Shown here piece by piece: positions 49,509-63,200 of a stretch of DNA of 64,000 bases. Source of the stretch: Onchidella celtica (Eukaryota; Mollusca; Gastropoda; Systellommatophora; Onchidiidae); the NCBI GenBank assembly GCA_963931925.1, contig OZ007567.1, positions 87,644,998 through 87,708,997 on the forward strand, written 5' to 3'. The notes under the pieces are model-generated. The model searched no databases and was not told the DNA's origin. It worked only from the letters and a program-made list of their open reading frames with translations. Numbering within the stretch: the first letter of the stretch is position 1; the number at the start of each line of letters is the position of its first letter. The position numbers and the translations under genes were made by a program.

Positions 49509-51272
49509 TGAAATTGAGCTTATTTATTTGTGCTTCTTAGCTTAATGGACTTAGATGGCAGTCACCTGAGGCTGTCATTCATACATCTTATTTGTGCCAT
49601 GGATGCGGAAATTAACCCAGACTCAAGAATTTGGGGCGGAGGGATGTGAAAGGGAAGAGGAAAGGAAATGGAGCAGAGTTGGAGAAAGATAAGAATAAGG
49701 GGGTGGGCGCATAGAAGTGGACCCAAGATCATAAATGAAATAGGATGAAAATTTGAGTGAGTGAGAAAGAGAAGCGCAGGTAGAAAGAAATAGAAAAGTG
49801 CTGCTGAAGAAGGGAGTTAACAAGATCTGTGCAGGATTAAAATGTAGAATGGAGTGGGAATTAAAACAGGAACAGGAGAAAAACAAAGTATACGAAGACA
49901 ATGGGAAAGTGTATGAAAGGACTCACAGCAGAGGGGGAAGCTAATACTTGACATGTAAATGTAGAGGCAAATGAATCCTACCTATATTCTATGTATATGA
50001 AGACTATAGTCTCATCCTGCTCCTATGATTGATCCATTTCTTTTTTCGAAGTGTTTATCCGCCAGTACTGTTGGATAAAATTTCCCCTCGGATTTTTTTT
50101 TTATCCACCAACATAAATTCTGTATTTGCAAGTGACCTCCCCTGATTCGAACCCTTCTCTGTCTTGTTCCTTTGTTCCGTTCATCCTGATCAACATGATG
50201 AAATATATCAACATTCGTATTGAGCATGTGTTGAAAATGATGGCACAATTGAAACTGGAGAGGGGTTTTCTAAATAAAAATGGAATTTTATTGATTAAAT
50301 GCATACATATGAAGGTTCAGGTCTTATTCGTAAATATGGGTTTCTTGGTTTAGTCATGCTTATTTAAAATTTGGCAAAAAGAAAAAGTTATATGTAGCAA
50401 AGCCTTGCGTAAGAAATAATACCCAAACGATACAATGAAATGCAAACTAAAAGAGAAGACAGATAATGGCCTACATTTCGGCAGCAGCCTTTTTCAAGGA
50501 AAAAAATGAAAAAACAACAATATTAAAAAATTGGGAAATTGAACAGAGAAAAAAATTTAACAATAAAAGATTTGAATATGAAATATATATAGAATCTGAA
50601 GAGAATATGTCCAGTTAACTGTGAGTTCTTACTTGTACAGCAGTACAGAAGCACGTTTGCCAATGCGTGGAGCCTCCTGTTTATCTGCCAACAATACCAC
50701 CGGATAAACCTGGGCAGTATCCACCGATAATGTTGGCAGATAATAGCAGCTGTCTTTTTTACTTCTGAAATGTTGTTAAGTTGTAACCATAATTAAACAC
50801 CAGAAATACCAGAGTTAATTGGATGTGAGTTTTTTTGTTTTTTTTTCTTCCTGACTTTACTGAGTAATAAAAATAATTTTCAAGTTATTTATTATGAACT
50901 TCTATTTCTTTTGGCCTTGAACAAGGAATTTAAGGTAGGATACAGGCAATGTATCTCAAACTTGTGACTGACAGACTGCCTGCCTCCAAGATTCTATGCA
51001 TCTTTTTGTTGACTCTCACTACCGATATCACTTTTGGAAGGGGGGGGGGGGTGTCATAGGAAAAAAAAAAGTAAACCACAGACTTGCTTCAGAACCTTGA
51101 TAAGTTAATGGATTTTGAGGATTGAAAAAAGCAGCTAAGAGATACCAAGACAGCTTGACTGTCAGCATATTAAAATTTTGTTGCATATATATTTCAAAAT
51201 TATGATGTTAGTTCTGGAAAAATGACCCATATTTTCTTTATTTTAAAAATGGTTTAATTATTTCTCATGCAG
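49509..51272. other. Upstream flank of the calpain gene
   Basis: No coding exon found. Includes a purine-rich stretch (about 49625-49930), an imperfect hairpin at 50682-50742 and a G-run near 51040. The calpain start exon follows a splice acceptor at 51271-51272, so a 5'UTR exon and the promoter should lie in or before this region. Confidence 0.4.
50682..50742. repeat. Imperfect hairpin with 25-bp arms
   Basis: Left arm starts TATCTGCCAACAATACC (50682-50706), right arm ends ATGTTGGCAGATA (50718-50742), separated by 11 bases. Most positions pair. Confidence 0.75.
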
Positions 51273-54200
51273 GTACATAGGCAGACATGGGCTGTGGAAG
51301 TTCAGCACCACATCACCATCATGGTCACCGACATGATGGTGGCTTTAGACACAATGACCACAATGACAGAAGGAATGATGACAGGAATAATGTCAATACA
51401 TGGGATAATGGAAATTATAATGACACCCATGAATCAAGAGTGGATGGGAGGGAAAATGAAGGGCATTATGGAGAAGATGAAAACAAACTCAGTTCTCATG
51501 AAAAGGAGGAAGAGAACACAAATGTGATAGACAATAACTATGAAAATGAAAAACATAAAGAAGAAACTTTAGAAGAAAGAAAGCCGACACCAAAGCCCCC
51601 CTCACCAAAACCCCCTTCACCTCCACCAGAGGATGAATATGAAGAAGATTTTACACCTTTTGATGATGATGGCATCTTTGACCCAGAGGGCTACAATGTA
51701 AACTCTGTGGGTTTGTTGGTAAAATCTGTAAATTTCTGCACTGAGCCGCCTTTTGATGAACCAGACGGGAGACCATATGGAAATCCAGATAATTTGTATG
51801 TTGACACAGACTTCCCTCTTGAGATTGCTATTGTTCAAGATAACAATGGTATTGAATGGAAACGCCCTAAGGTGACTAGTTTACACTTTTCCAGTGCTAC
51901 TGAGACAAGTTTCAGTTCTGTCTCTTTGAGTACAAAATATTTTTATTTTATTTTAATTATCAGTGTACCTTTTACTAACAAAAAACAAAAGCTTAGAATT
52001 CTCACTTCCACCATGCAAGCTTTAGATGTTCATCACTTAGTTGTATAAAACTCATATACATGTATGTACTATTGTACATAAGTGGTATGTTACAAATTCA
52101 GTTTTTTATTTGACCATTTCTCCACTCTGTAACATCTGCTTTACATTTGCAGGAGTTTCTGAGTAATCCCAAACTGTTCACTGGAGGTACAACACGTTTT
52201 GACATTGGACAAGGTTCAGCTGGAACATGCTGGTTTCTTTCCACAGTGGCCAATATTGCTAACAATGATAAACTGCTGAAACAGGTTAAACATTGTAACT
52301 GCTTTGATGAGAATAAGATGTATCTTTCTGATTTCCTGAGATTGTAGAATATGTTGAACTGAACAAAAATTAAGCCATTAAAAATATTTGGGGACATAAA
52401 AGTTAAGAATTTCTTGACAATTTAAAGAAATGTGGCCTTAAATTAGTACATTATCTTCCTAAAGATTCAGAATAAGAAAATAGTAATACACTGAATCAAT
52501 GTTTTCATTTGCCCTTGCAAGCTGAGGGCTTTTTTATTTATTTTTTTTTTAAATTCTGTTTTGTTTTTAAGAAGTGCAGGGGGCTAGATGTGGGCATACT
52601 TACTTAGTTTGTCTACTTTAGGGTAAATCAAATTTGTTTTGCATTTCTGGGTCAGTTTAGTTCATTAAAGATGGACTGATGAGATGTCAGTATCTGTGTC
52701 TGTTCCAGTCATCGAACATAGCCCATTGAACCAGGTGCTCTGATGTAAACAAAATTTAAGCAATTTATTATTTTCTTCTCATTTTATCGAAGTATTCAGA
52801 GACACATCCATATTTCATGGTGCATCATCTATGAGTACTTCATGTCAGTATTTGGTAAACTAATTCAGTTGGTGTAGCACAAAATCTGACCTTGTTTTTA
52901 TTGTGTGAACTTTAAAGGGCAAAGATAACTGAGTGGTTGATCAAATCCCTGTCGCAGTTCTGAATGCAGTACAGAACCTACATTCAATGGCTGTATTTGG
53001 ATAGACAGTCATTCTAAGCTGTTTGAATGAATCTCTGTCACACAAGTCCTGAAACAATGATCATTCCTCAAACTTCATTTTTCAGGTGGTGCCAGAGGAT
53101 GCCTATTTCATAGATGATCCTGACAGATATGATGGGGTATTCCATGCTCGTTTCTACCGATTTGGACAATGGGAAGATGTCTACATTGATGATTATCTCC
53201 CTGTCATTTACGGGAATGTAATATGGGGAGCAAAATCTTCTACAGATGAAAATGAGCTTTGGGTAGCATTGCTGGAGAAAGCATTTGCCAAGTAGGTTTT
53301 TGTGCTTTTGAAATAGGTAATCTTGTGCCACAAAATTTGACATGATATGAAATATGGAGGACCAATGCAAAAAAAGTAGATAACTTAATAATATCAGGGT
53401 AGACAAAACATCAGTTAATTTATTCAGTATACAGTGTTACGTGTTTTGTGATTTGAGGCACAAGTGGAATGAATGTGATCACTCTGGGGGTTGAAGTGTT
53501 GAAAACATTTCTTGTGAAATAAATGGCTTGATGTGCTGAATGCAACAATCTCTGTCTTGCAGAAACAACTCTTTACCACTGGTGTCAGATCAAGCCATAC
53601 TTCCATAAGCATGATAAGGTATAGAGAGTAATGAAGCGGCTTCGGCAACTATGCCTGATAAAACTCAGCAAATATTAATATTTTATGGAAAGAAACTATA
53701 TTGTTCTTTGATTTAATTTCAAACTGGTTAGTAGTTAATGAGAAATTGGGAGGATCATGACCCACATATACTTTCAGGAATGTCCATTGAGAGAAAAAAA
53801 CCATGGTGATGTTTTTTTTCTGGAGACACAGAAGCGCTTGTGTGATTTTACATTAACTTAAGACACACTGTGGTCATAAATTATGGAAACAAGCATAGTG
53901 GGTCTTAACCAGGAGACAGCTTTTATTTACTCACGGCAACGGATACACATTGGGATCAATCAACACAATATCCAACATGAAATCTCACCAATGAACATGA
54001 AATAGATAGTTACCTGGTAATACTGAAGAGTTCACTGCCACCATACATGAACCATTTAGAATGTGGCCATCAGATTTTAGTTTCTATGGAATTCTCATCA
54101 AATGCAACCAAGACTGAGAGCAAACAAAGTATCTAGCAGAATGGAACTGGACAAGAAAGCTTGTTGCTGCTTTTCACTACCCTTTTGTATTGGTTGTAAA

Positions 54201-57200
54201 AGGATTTACAAGTTTCTATCTTCTTTTTAGGCTACATGGATCATATGATGCGATATATGGTGGCCAGCCAGGTGATGCTTTTCTTCAGCTCACTGGAGGA
54301 ATTGGAGAGCGATTAGAACTTGACGACCATGCCGAGAAAGCATCTGTACTCTTCCAGCGGATGAAAAATGCTTTGAATTCTTCTTGCCATGTGACCTGTG
54401 TTGTGCCTGTAAGTAATTGAACGCTCTGTGTTTTTTTTTTTTTGGGTAACATTGGAACAAAATTAGCAAAACAAACCGTACAGAATCCTGTAGTAGTAAA
54501 AGTATGCTGAATATCAAAGTTTGATGAAGCCCATGACAGACTTAAGAAGGACACAAGCCCAGGGTCTGTAGTCAATTGTAGGGCCTGCAAATACATTTTT
54601 TTATTGTGTGTGTGTGTTTTTTTTTCCCTGTACCAGCCTCACTGCAACCTACCTCATGTTTTTTTTCAAATGATATGATGATGTTGTAAAATCATTCTGC
54701 AAATTTGCTTGATAAGGCTATTTCTTGTGTGTTATGCCTAATATAAGAATGTGAAGAAGCATGTTTAACCCATGTGACTATGTGTAGCTGTTTTGAATGG
54801 TATTTTGTTTGGTCCTGGAGAATAAGTGAAACTCATGTGGATATAATAGATTATATTGAACTGAACTTTGCTTGACCTTGTTCCTTGTGTAACAAATATT
54901 CAGATCCATTCATCAAAATGAGATTCTGTCCCACAGCAAATGAAGTTAACAAGCCCTCTTTTGATTGTTCTATTTTTTTATGTTATGCATTTAACTATCA
55001 AGTACAAAAGCATCTATCCTTTTGCCAGTCATTTTTGAAACATTGCTTTTGTTTGCCAGCAAATTTGAAAAAAAAAAAAAAAGGCAGTAATTTTAGTATT
55101 TTAATTGGTTCATAGTTGTTATTTATTACCCAATTTGTCAATTTATGGTTACAGGATGAATATGACAACTACAAAGGATTAGTTGGAGGCCATGCTTACT
55201 CGCTGGTTGGTGTGAATCAGGTAAGTTTTGAGTTCATTTTTTGTTTTTGTTTATGACACTCACCGTTAGAGCCCAAACTTGTTGGTGACATTCATTAATC
55301 AGTTTTAGTGCATTTTTCAATAAACCTGGGTTTAAGGTCAAGACGTTGACGTAGGCAGAATATAGAAACCACTTTTTTATAGGATAAAGATTTGTAAATT
55401 TATCTGCATATTGATTTTTTGGCACTTGCCTTTCATTTTACATGTGAATTTTACACTGCTTTCACCCTCAAATCCAAGTTTTGTGTCTGATGAACATTTT
55501 TTACTGTGCTGTATCGTAATATTGTCAGTTCAGTCATTTGAGTGCAAGACTATCATATCTAGTTCATAATAAATTTCCTGAGACATAAGAATTTGCATCA
55601 TAATGAGTGGATTCAGTCCACATATTTATCATTCAGTGACAAACTGCCTTGCATTTCTCCAGGTTGGAAAGACAAAATTGATCAGGGTTCGAAATCCCTG
55701 GGGTCACACAGAATGGACAGGTCCATGGAGTGATGGGTAAGGGAAATTGTACATTTTTTAAGAAAGTTCATAAGTGAATCACTTATGTTGCTGTGAGCTT
55801 TGGCCCTTTATGATCGCAACTATGCTTATTTTGTTGTATCGCTGCTGGCACTGTACTCAGGCTATGACAGCATCCACTAATGCGATTTGGTTTCCGTTTG
55901 GTGTAATTCTTTGAACTTAGATGAGAGCCTGGTTGATGCTTAATTTAAAGACATTATTTATGAATGGCATATTTATGCAGAAACTAATCTTTTTTTTGCT
56001 GTAAAATTAAAGTCATGCTTTAGTGCAACAAAACATTAGGAAGCAGTTGTTAAACACAGACCTGATGAAAACATTCATGAATGGATTTTAAAACTTGGGT
56101 CAGTTATAGTGTGTATTATCTGCTAGCATGAATGTGTAAGGGAAAAAAAGAGAAAGATAATTCTTGTGCTTCATCAACAGTCAGTCAGACATCTTGAAAC
56201 GAATGCTGAAGGAAGTATACTGACTTTAGAGTGTCTGATGAGAATGGATGAGGTGTAATATGGAGTGGGGGGGGGGGGGGGTTAGTTGTTTTTATTTTGT
56301 GTATTTTCTGTCTTCTCTTTAGTTTGCTTTTGTATCGTTTGGGTTTTATTTCTCACGCAGGGCTTCGCAACATACAACTTTTTCTTTTTGCCCAATTTTG
56401 ACTTTGCTTATAGCCCTGCTGCGACCCCACAGTTGGTCTGTGGTTTTTATGATATTTCGTCAATTTATTTTATCATTGTATCTGTGAATACTTATCCAGG
56501 TCTGCTGAATGGGAAACAATTCCTGAGAATTCAGTAGTGGCCCCAAACAAAGATGATGGAGAATTCTATGTGTCACTCAAAGACTTCATGATCTACTTTT
56601 CTCACACAACTATCTGCTCACTTACACCAGACTTTGACAGTGATGGCAGCTCTGATTCTTTAAGTAAGTAGGGATGCCCTCTGCATATAAACAATTTTGG
56701 GTAACAGTTATTCTTATCCAGTCAGACAAGTTAACATTCCTTGGATGACAGTTGCAGGGAAAATTTCATGCTGGCATGCTCAGGGCATAAAGCCAATTCC
56801 CTTGGTTTATAGATCTATCACCTGACATCAAGACCGTACTGACCTGAACTCACATACAGTTTATGTTCTGTTTACACGTTAAGAGGCATATTCATCTTGC
56901 CTCATGAGCATTAAATCAGCTGATTGAAGTACCTCCACTCTGGGGTCAGGATGATGGATAGCACTCGACTTCTGTACAAAAAAATTGTAGGGGAGAAAAT
57001 GCACACGTTTCTATGCAAAAAACATTGATAGTAATGACAGACAATGAATAAATGAAGTTATGAGAAAGTAGGATATGATGGATACAATCATTTATAAGCA
57101 TGCATGAAGTATTTTTCATTATAGATGTGGTAATTTTTATTTTTGGTAATTATTTGTCATTTGGTATTTTACTTTTGCTAATTGTACTCTCCACATATCT

Positions 57201-60200
57201 GTCTGGTATCCCTGATATTTAACCAAGGAAAGAAATGTACTGATGTTGTTCTGGTATCTCTGATATTTAACCAAGGAAAGAAATGTACTGATGTTGTTAA
57301 AGTTTAAGAAAATAATATTCAAGAATGATTGTGTCTTTGGTAAATTTCTGTACCTCGAGAATCAAATAATGGCTAGATCTATGAGTGCACTCAACAAAAA
57401 CCTTGGTAAATTTTATGACCAAAATTTATTTCATCTTTATTTATATCATAGATCATATTCTCAGCCTGTATGGTGAATGGAGGGGAGAAACAGCAGCTGG
57501 TTTTCACAAACTTATGCAAAATCCAAAATTCTGCTTCACAGTGACAGATCAAGGTAATTATACCCAGTGAAGTATGGCTCGCCCGTGCAGATGCGGGGCT
57601 CTCTTGTAGAAGAGGGACAGCAGAGAATACATCTGACGTGATACTGCGTGTCGTAAGAGGCGACTAAAGGTGCAAAGGTCCTGGTCTCCCAAGAAGAGCC
57701 AGTTGGCGGTGGGCCAACTACCCACCCTGTAAAAATAAACCAGTTACAGAAACACAAGCAAATACTTCAAATCAGTCTTTTATCTTGGGAGAAGGGGGAG
57801 CATCTGCACCTGTAGATTCAATGAAGGACAATGGACAAAGCCGAAAGGACGCCACTGGCCCGACTGCTCCTTCATCAAGCAAGTCACTCCGGATTGCGTC
57901 GTGGAATGTCCGCTCCATGTATGAAGCAGGAAAGAGTGCCCAGGTTACAATGGAGATGAGGCGATACAGACTGCACATACTTGGAGTTAGCGAGACCCGC
58001 TGGATACAGTCCGGACTGAAACAACTTAATACTGGGGAAAAGATTTTGTATTCTGGAAGGGAGGACAAAAAGCATACAGAAGGAGTAGCGATCATCTTGA
58101 GCAAGCACGCCCAGAGGTCACTGAGGGGATGGGAACCCTATGGAAGGAGAATTATATTGGCATCATTTACTACTAAGAACAAGAACATCAACATGAACAT
58201 TGTGCAGATATACGCCCCAACAAATGAAGCAACCGATGAGGACAAGGACGACTTCTACAACCAGCTTCAGGAAATAGTTGACACATTGCCAAGAAAAGAT
58301 GTGAACATTATAATGGGAGACGCCAATGCCAAGATAGGACAGGACAATACAGGGTATGAGGACATTATGGGGTGCAATGGTTTAGGACAAATGAATGAGA
58401 ATGGAGAGCGGTTTGCAAGTTTCTGCGCATTTAACAGCTATGTGATTGGAGGTTCAGTATTCCCACACAAGAGGATCCATAAGGCCACTTGGATTTCACC
58501 GGATGGAGTAACTGAAAATCAGATTGACCACTTTTGCATCACCCGACGATTCAGACGCTCACTAGAGGATGTCATAGTACAGAGAGGAGCAGATGTTGGA
58601 TCTGACCATCACATGCTGCTGGCAAGACTCAAACTCCGCCTCAAGAAACAAGGTACCAGAGCAGGAACAAAGAGGAGAAAGTTTCAAGTGAGCCTTCTGG
58701 ATGGAGACAAGAAGGAAGAGTTCCAGCTGACACTGAGGAATAGATTCAAACCCCTTGTTGACCTCGAAGAGACAGTAGATTTGGAGACTCACTGGGCTAA
58801 GGTAAAAGGAGTATTTACATCGACATGTCAGGATGTTATTGGGGAAAAGAAAGTGGAACACAAGGAATGGATCAGTCAAAAATCACTGGACTTGATAAGG
58901 ATAAGAAGAGACCTAAAAGAACGGGTAAATGCAAGTCGTACAAGAAGCTCAAGAGTTGGTAACCAGGAAGAGTACCGAGCATCAGCTAAAGAGGTCAAAA
59001 AATCAATTAAAAAAGACAAAGAGGAGTTCATAGGAATGTTAGCAGAGAAAGCAGAGAAGGCAGCAACAGGAGGACACATGAGGATCCTCTACCAGACTAC
59101 AAAGACTCTTGCTGGAAAATATGGAAAACCTGAAGTTCCTGTCAAGGATTACCACAGGAAGGCTATTTTTGGAAAGGAAGCTCAGGCAAAAAGATGGATA
59201 GAACATTTTAACAGCCTCTTGAACAGACCTCCACCAAGCAACCCACCCGACATTCTACCCGCAAGAAATGATTTACCGATCAGTTGCGACCCTCCGACTA
59301 AAGCAGAGATTAATGATGCCATAAAGCAGTTAAATCGAGGCAAGGCAGCTGGACCAGACCAGATCCCACCAGAGGCGCTGAAGGCAGATGCTGCTGGGGC
59401 TGCAGAGGGTCTGCACTCACTATTCTCGAGGATTTGGATCGGAGGCAAGTTTCCAAAGGACTGGAAGGAAGGACACCTCGTGAAGCTCCCAAAAAAAGGG
59501 GACCTCAGCAATTGTAGTAACTACAGAGGAATCACACTTCTCTCCATCCCAGGAAAGGTTTTCAATCGGATTCTTCTCAAGCGAATACAGAATGCAACAG
59601 ACCAAAAACTTCGTGAGGAGCAAGCTGGTTTCAGGAGTAATCGATCAACCACCGACCAGATCGCCACGCTGAGAATCATAGTAGAGCAGTCGCTAGAGTG
59701 GAACTCCCAACTGATAGTGAACTTCCTTGACTACGAGAAGGCCTTTGATAGCATCGATAGAGAAACACTGTGGAGAATATTGAGACATTATGGAATCCCA
59801 GAGAAGATGGTGAATCTTATCAAGAGCATGTACGAGGGGACAAGTTGCAGAGTCGTACATGATGGTGAGCTTACTGACAGCTTTGATATCAAGACTGGTG
59901 TTAGGCAGGGTTGTTTGCTGTCCCCATTTCTGTTTATCCTGGTGATTGATTGGCTTATGAAAGAAACCACCAGTGGAGGAAGAAATGGCATACAATGGAC
60001 CCCATGGACACAGCTGGACGATCTAGATTTTGCAGATGACTTGGCACTATTGTCGCACACACACGACCAGATGCAAGCAAAGACTACAGCTCTAAACAAA
60101 ATTTCAGAATCTATTGGATTGAGGATACATCCCGCGAAGTCGAAGGTCCTAAAAATTGTTGCACCCCTAAGCGAACAAGTCACAGTAGGAGATCAACCAC

Positions 60201-63200
60201 TGGAAGATGTAGAGTCCTTCTGCTATCTTGGTAGTATCATTGACAATAAGGGAGGAACAGAGGCAGAAGTCAAAGCACGAATTGGAAAGGCACAGGCAGC
60301 TTTCACATCCTTAAGCAAGATTTGGAGAACCAAGGATATATCTCTAAAAACAAAGCTGAGGATATTCAACTCGAACGTGAAGTCAGTCCTGTTGTATGGA
60401 TGTGAGACTTGGAATGCGTCCCAGGCCTGCATAAAGAGAATCCAAGTTTTCATCAACAGATGTTTAAGGAAGCTACTTAAGATCAGATGGACAGACAAGG
60501 TCAGCAATGAAATTGTATGGAAAAGAACAAGACAGAACCCAGTCAGAGAGGAAATTGGTAGGAGGCGATGGAGATGGATCGGCCACACTCTCAGGAGGCC
60601 AGGAAACAGCATCACGAAGAAGGTATTGGACTGGAATCCCCAGGGCAAGAGATTAAGAGGAAGGCCGCGCGGAACGTGGAGAAGAGCCAGAGAAAATGAT
60701 GTGCAACGAAGCGGAAAGACTTGGAATAATGTAAAGAGGCTGGCCCATGATAGAGAGGGATGGAAGGTGTTTGTTGGTGGCCTATACCCTGATCCAGGGT
60801 GAGAAAGGCAATGATGATGATGATGAAGTATGGCTATCATGAAAATGAATTCATAATAATATTCAAAGTCAAAATTGGGCAAAAGAATATTCAGAATAGC
60901 CCTGCTGCGACCCCACAGTTTTTCTGTGGTTTTTATGATAATAATGTTCAGCAATGTCTGTTATTAATGTACTTTTCTTTATCAACATATCCTTTTGTTT
61001 ACATTTCTCCATACACTGACACAAATTCATTTCCTTCAGTCAGTTTAATGATACCTACTCAGTCATACCCAGTTACCTGCTTTTCTACAAATTCTCAGAT
61101 TAACTCTTTTAAAATGTATTGTCTATAGGTATGTGCAATATCAGCATGTAGGTTTTATTATTTTTTTCATCCATTAATAGAAAAATTATTCATTAACCGG
61201 TGTAGTACAAATGAAGAAATGAGGTCCTTGAATAGTGATATTTCATGGAATGGCTCATTTCTTTCACCAAGCACAAGAAGGAATGTACTCTGATCCTATA
61301 ACAATTTTATCTTTACACAGAGTTAGAAATCAATAAGGGCAGTGAATGAGTAGTTGTCAAAATGCTCTGTCTCAGCAGGGTAGCATGACGTTTGGAGCAC
61401 CAAAATTTTTAAAATATGACATTTGGAGCACTGTCTAAATCTAGGTCAAATTGCAGTATGACATTTGGAGCACTACGAAAAATTAATAAAATTTCAGTAT
61501 TACATTTGGAGCACCTACACCGTTGCTGGTAATCGATTACAATTTCACGGACTCATATCAACATCAAGTCGCAAATCTATTGAAAAAAAATTTCTATCCT
61601 TTACACTCAACAAATTTTGTCTGCTCATCATCATCATCATCATCATGAATTAGGTAAAAAAAAAAAAAAGACTGGTCTATAAATGATGACGATAATGATG
61701 ATGTTGTTGTTGTTGCTATTATTATTATTATTATTATTATTATTACAGGTATTATTATTTTATCATCATTATTGTTATTGTTGTTGTTCTTGTCCTTGTC
61801 CATGGCCACTGTTTGTGACATTTGTGGCCATCCTGATCTCTGTGCCCAATTCCCTCCACAAAACTGTGGAGCCAGACCAACAGATGTGAAGAAAAGAGAC
61901 TAGATTAAATCAACACAGACATCCTTCAGTAATGGAAATATAACCATACTTCAGCATATACAGACGATTTGCCACTTCTCGCTGCCTTCGACAACAGTGT
62001 GAAGTCTCGTGTAGATTATCTATTTTGTTCAACCAGTTATTAAAAAAAAAAAAAAAACCCAATAAAATAAACATTATTAATGCGCGCCTCTTCAAGAGAC
62101 AGTTCCAAGTCTGTATAAACGCAGACGGAAAATGTTTATTAAAGGAAAAAAAACAACATTTATTCAAACCGCTCACGGCTCCAAGATTTTAAAGAAAAAA
62201 ATGTGAAATATAAAACCAATCGTTGAACAAATAATGGACTATTTAACATGTTTCTTTGTTCAGTTATGCTTACAATAATCTATATTTGGATTCTAATATA
62301 TCCTGATATCCAAATAATTTCAAAAGAATTTCGTAAGTTTTAAAACGCTTCAACAAACACTTTGCTAATGTTTAACTACCAGTCTCCATACATCTGGAAT
62401 TGACTGACTGAGAGTGTATTTGGCCTATAAAGAAACTTTCTATCCCTGTGGTACCCTCCGCAAGTTATTGCAAAATATTCGTACAGTAATCGATAGTCAA
62501 CAGGTTGATTAAAATGCTAGTGCTCCAAATGTCACATACCGGCTTTCTTTGAACTAACTTAGTGTTCCAAATATCACATAGCGGCTTTCTTTGAACTGCA
62601 GTAGTGCTCCAAATGTCACACAACCCTCAGCAGACCTATGGTAATTAGGGAATGACATTTTAAAAAATTATTTAATGAATTATAATGGGCAATCCCACTG
62701 AAATAAGTTGTACTTCATTTGACTCACATCTTGACAAAAAGAAATATGCGGCATGGAACTTTTTGCAGATGAGGAATATGGGGTGCTCAATTTGGATAAT
62801 ATTGTACGCAGTGAAGGTTGTATACAGAATAGTTAGCAGCACTGTGTCGGACACTCAAGGGGTTTTCAGCAGTTAATTAAATATAGCCATGAGTTAATGA
62901 TATTATTCTTAGGTCAGCAAACATTGTCAGGATGTGAAATTTTAAGCATATATTAATTGATGTTACAGATGCATATTAACATTATATTTCAGGTCTTCTA
63001 GATGATGGGCACATTCCTTTTGTAATCCAAATTGTCCAGAAGTCGGAGAAGAGGAAGAGTGACCATGTGTCAATTAGATGTGATGTGTTGCGGGTAACTA
63101 AACATACTGATTTTGAAGAGAACTTTTAATAAGTGTTTTCACTGTTCATATAGAAAAGGGTTGAAAAATACACCAGCATGCTGACTATATGATGCCATAA

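Noticed and set aside
49510-49640. Frame with CAMDAEINPDS, resembling the start of some LINE ORF2 proteins
   Set aside because: The match covers about ten residues and soon meets a stop; too weak to call.
60223-60954. 243-codon minus-strand ORF
   Set aside because: Antisense shadow of the LINE ORF; the same shadow appears at 17240-17746 in the truncated copy.
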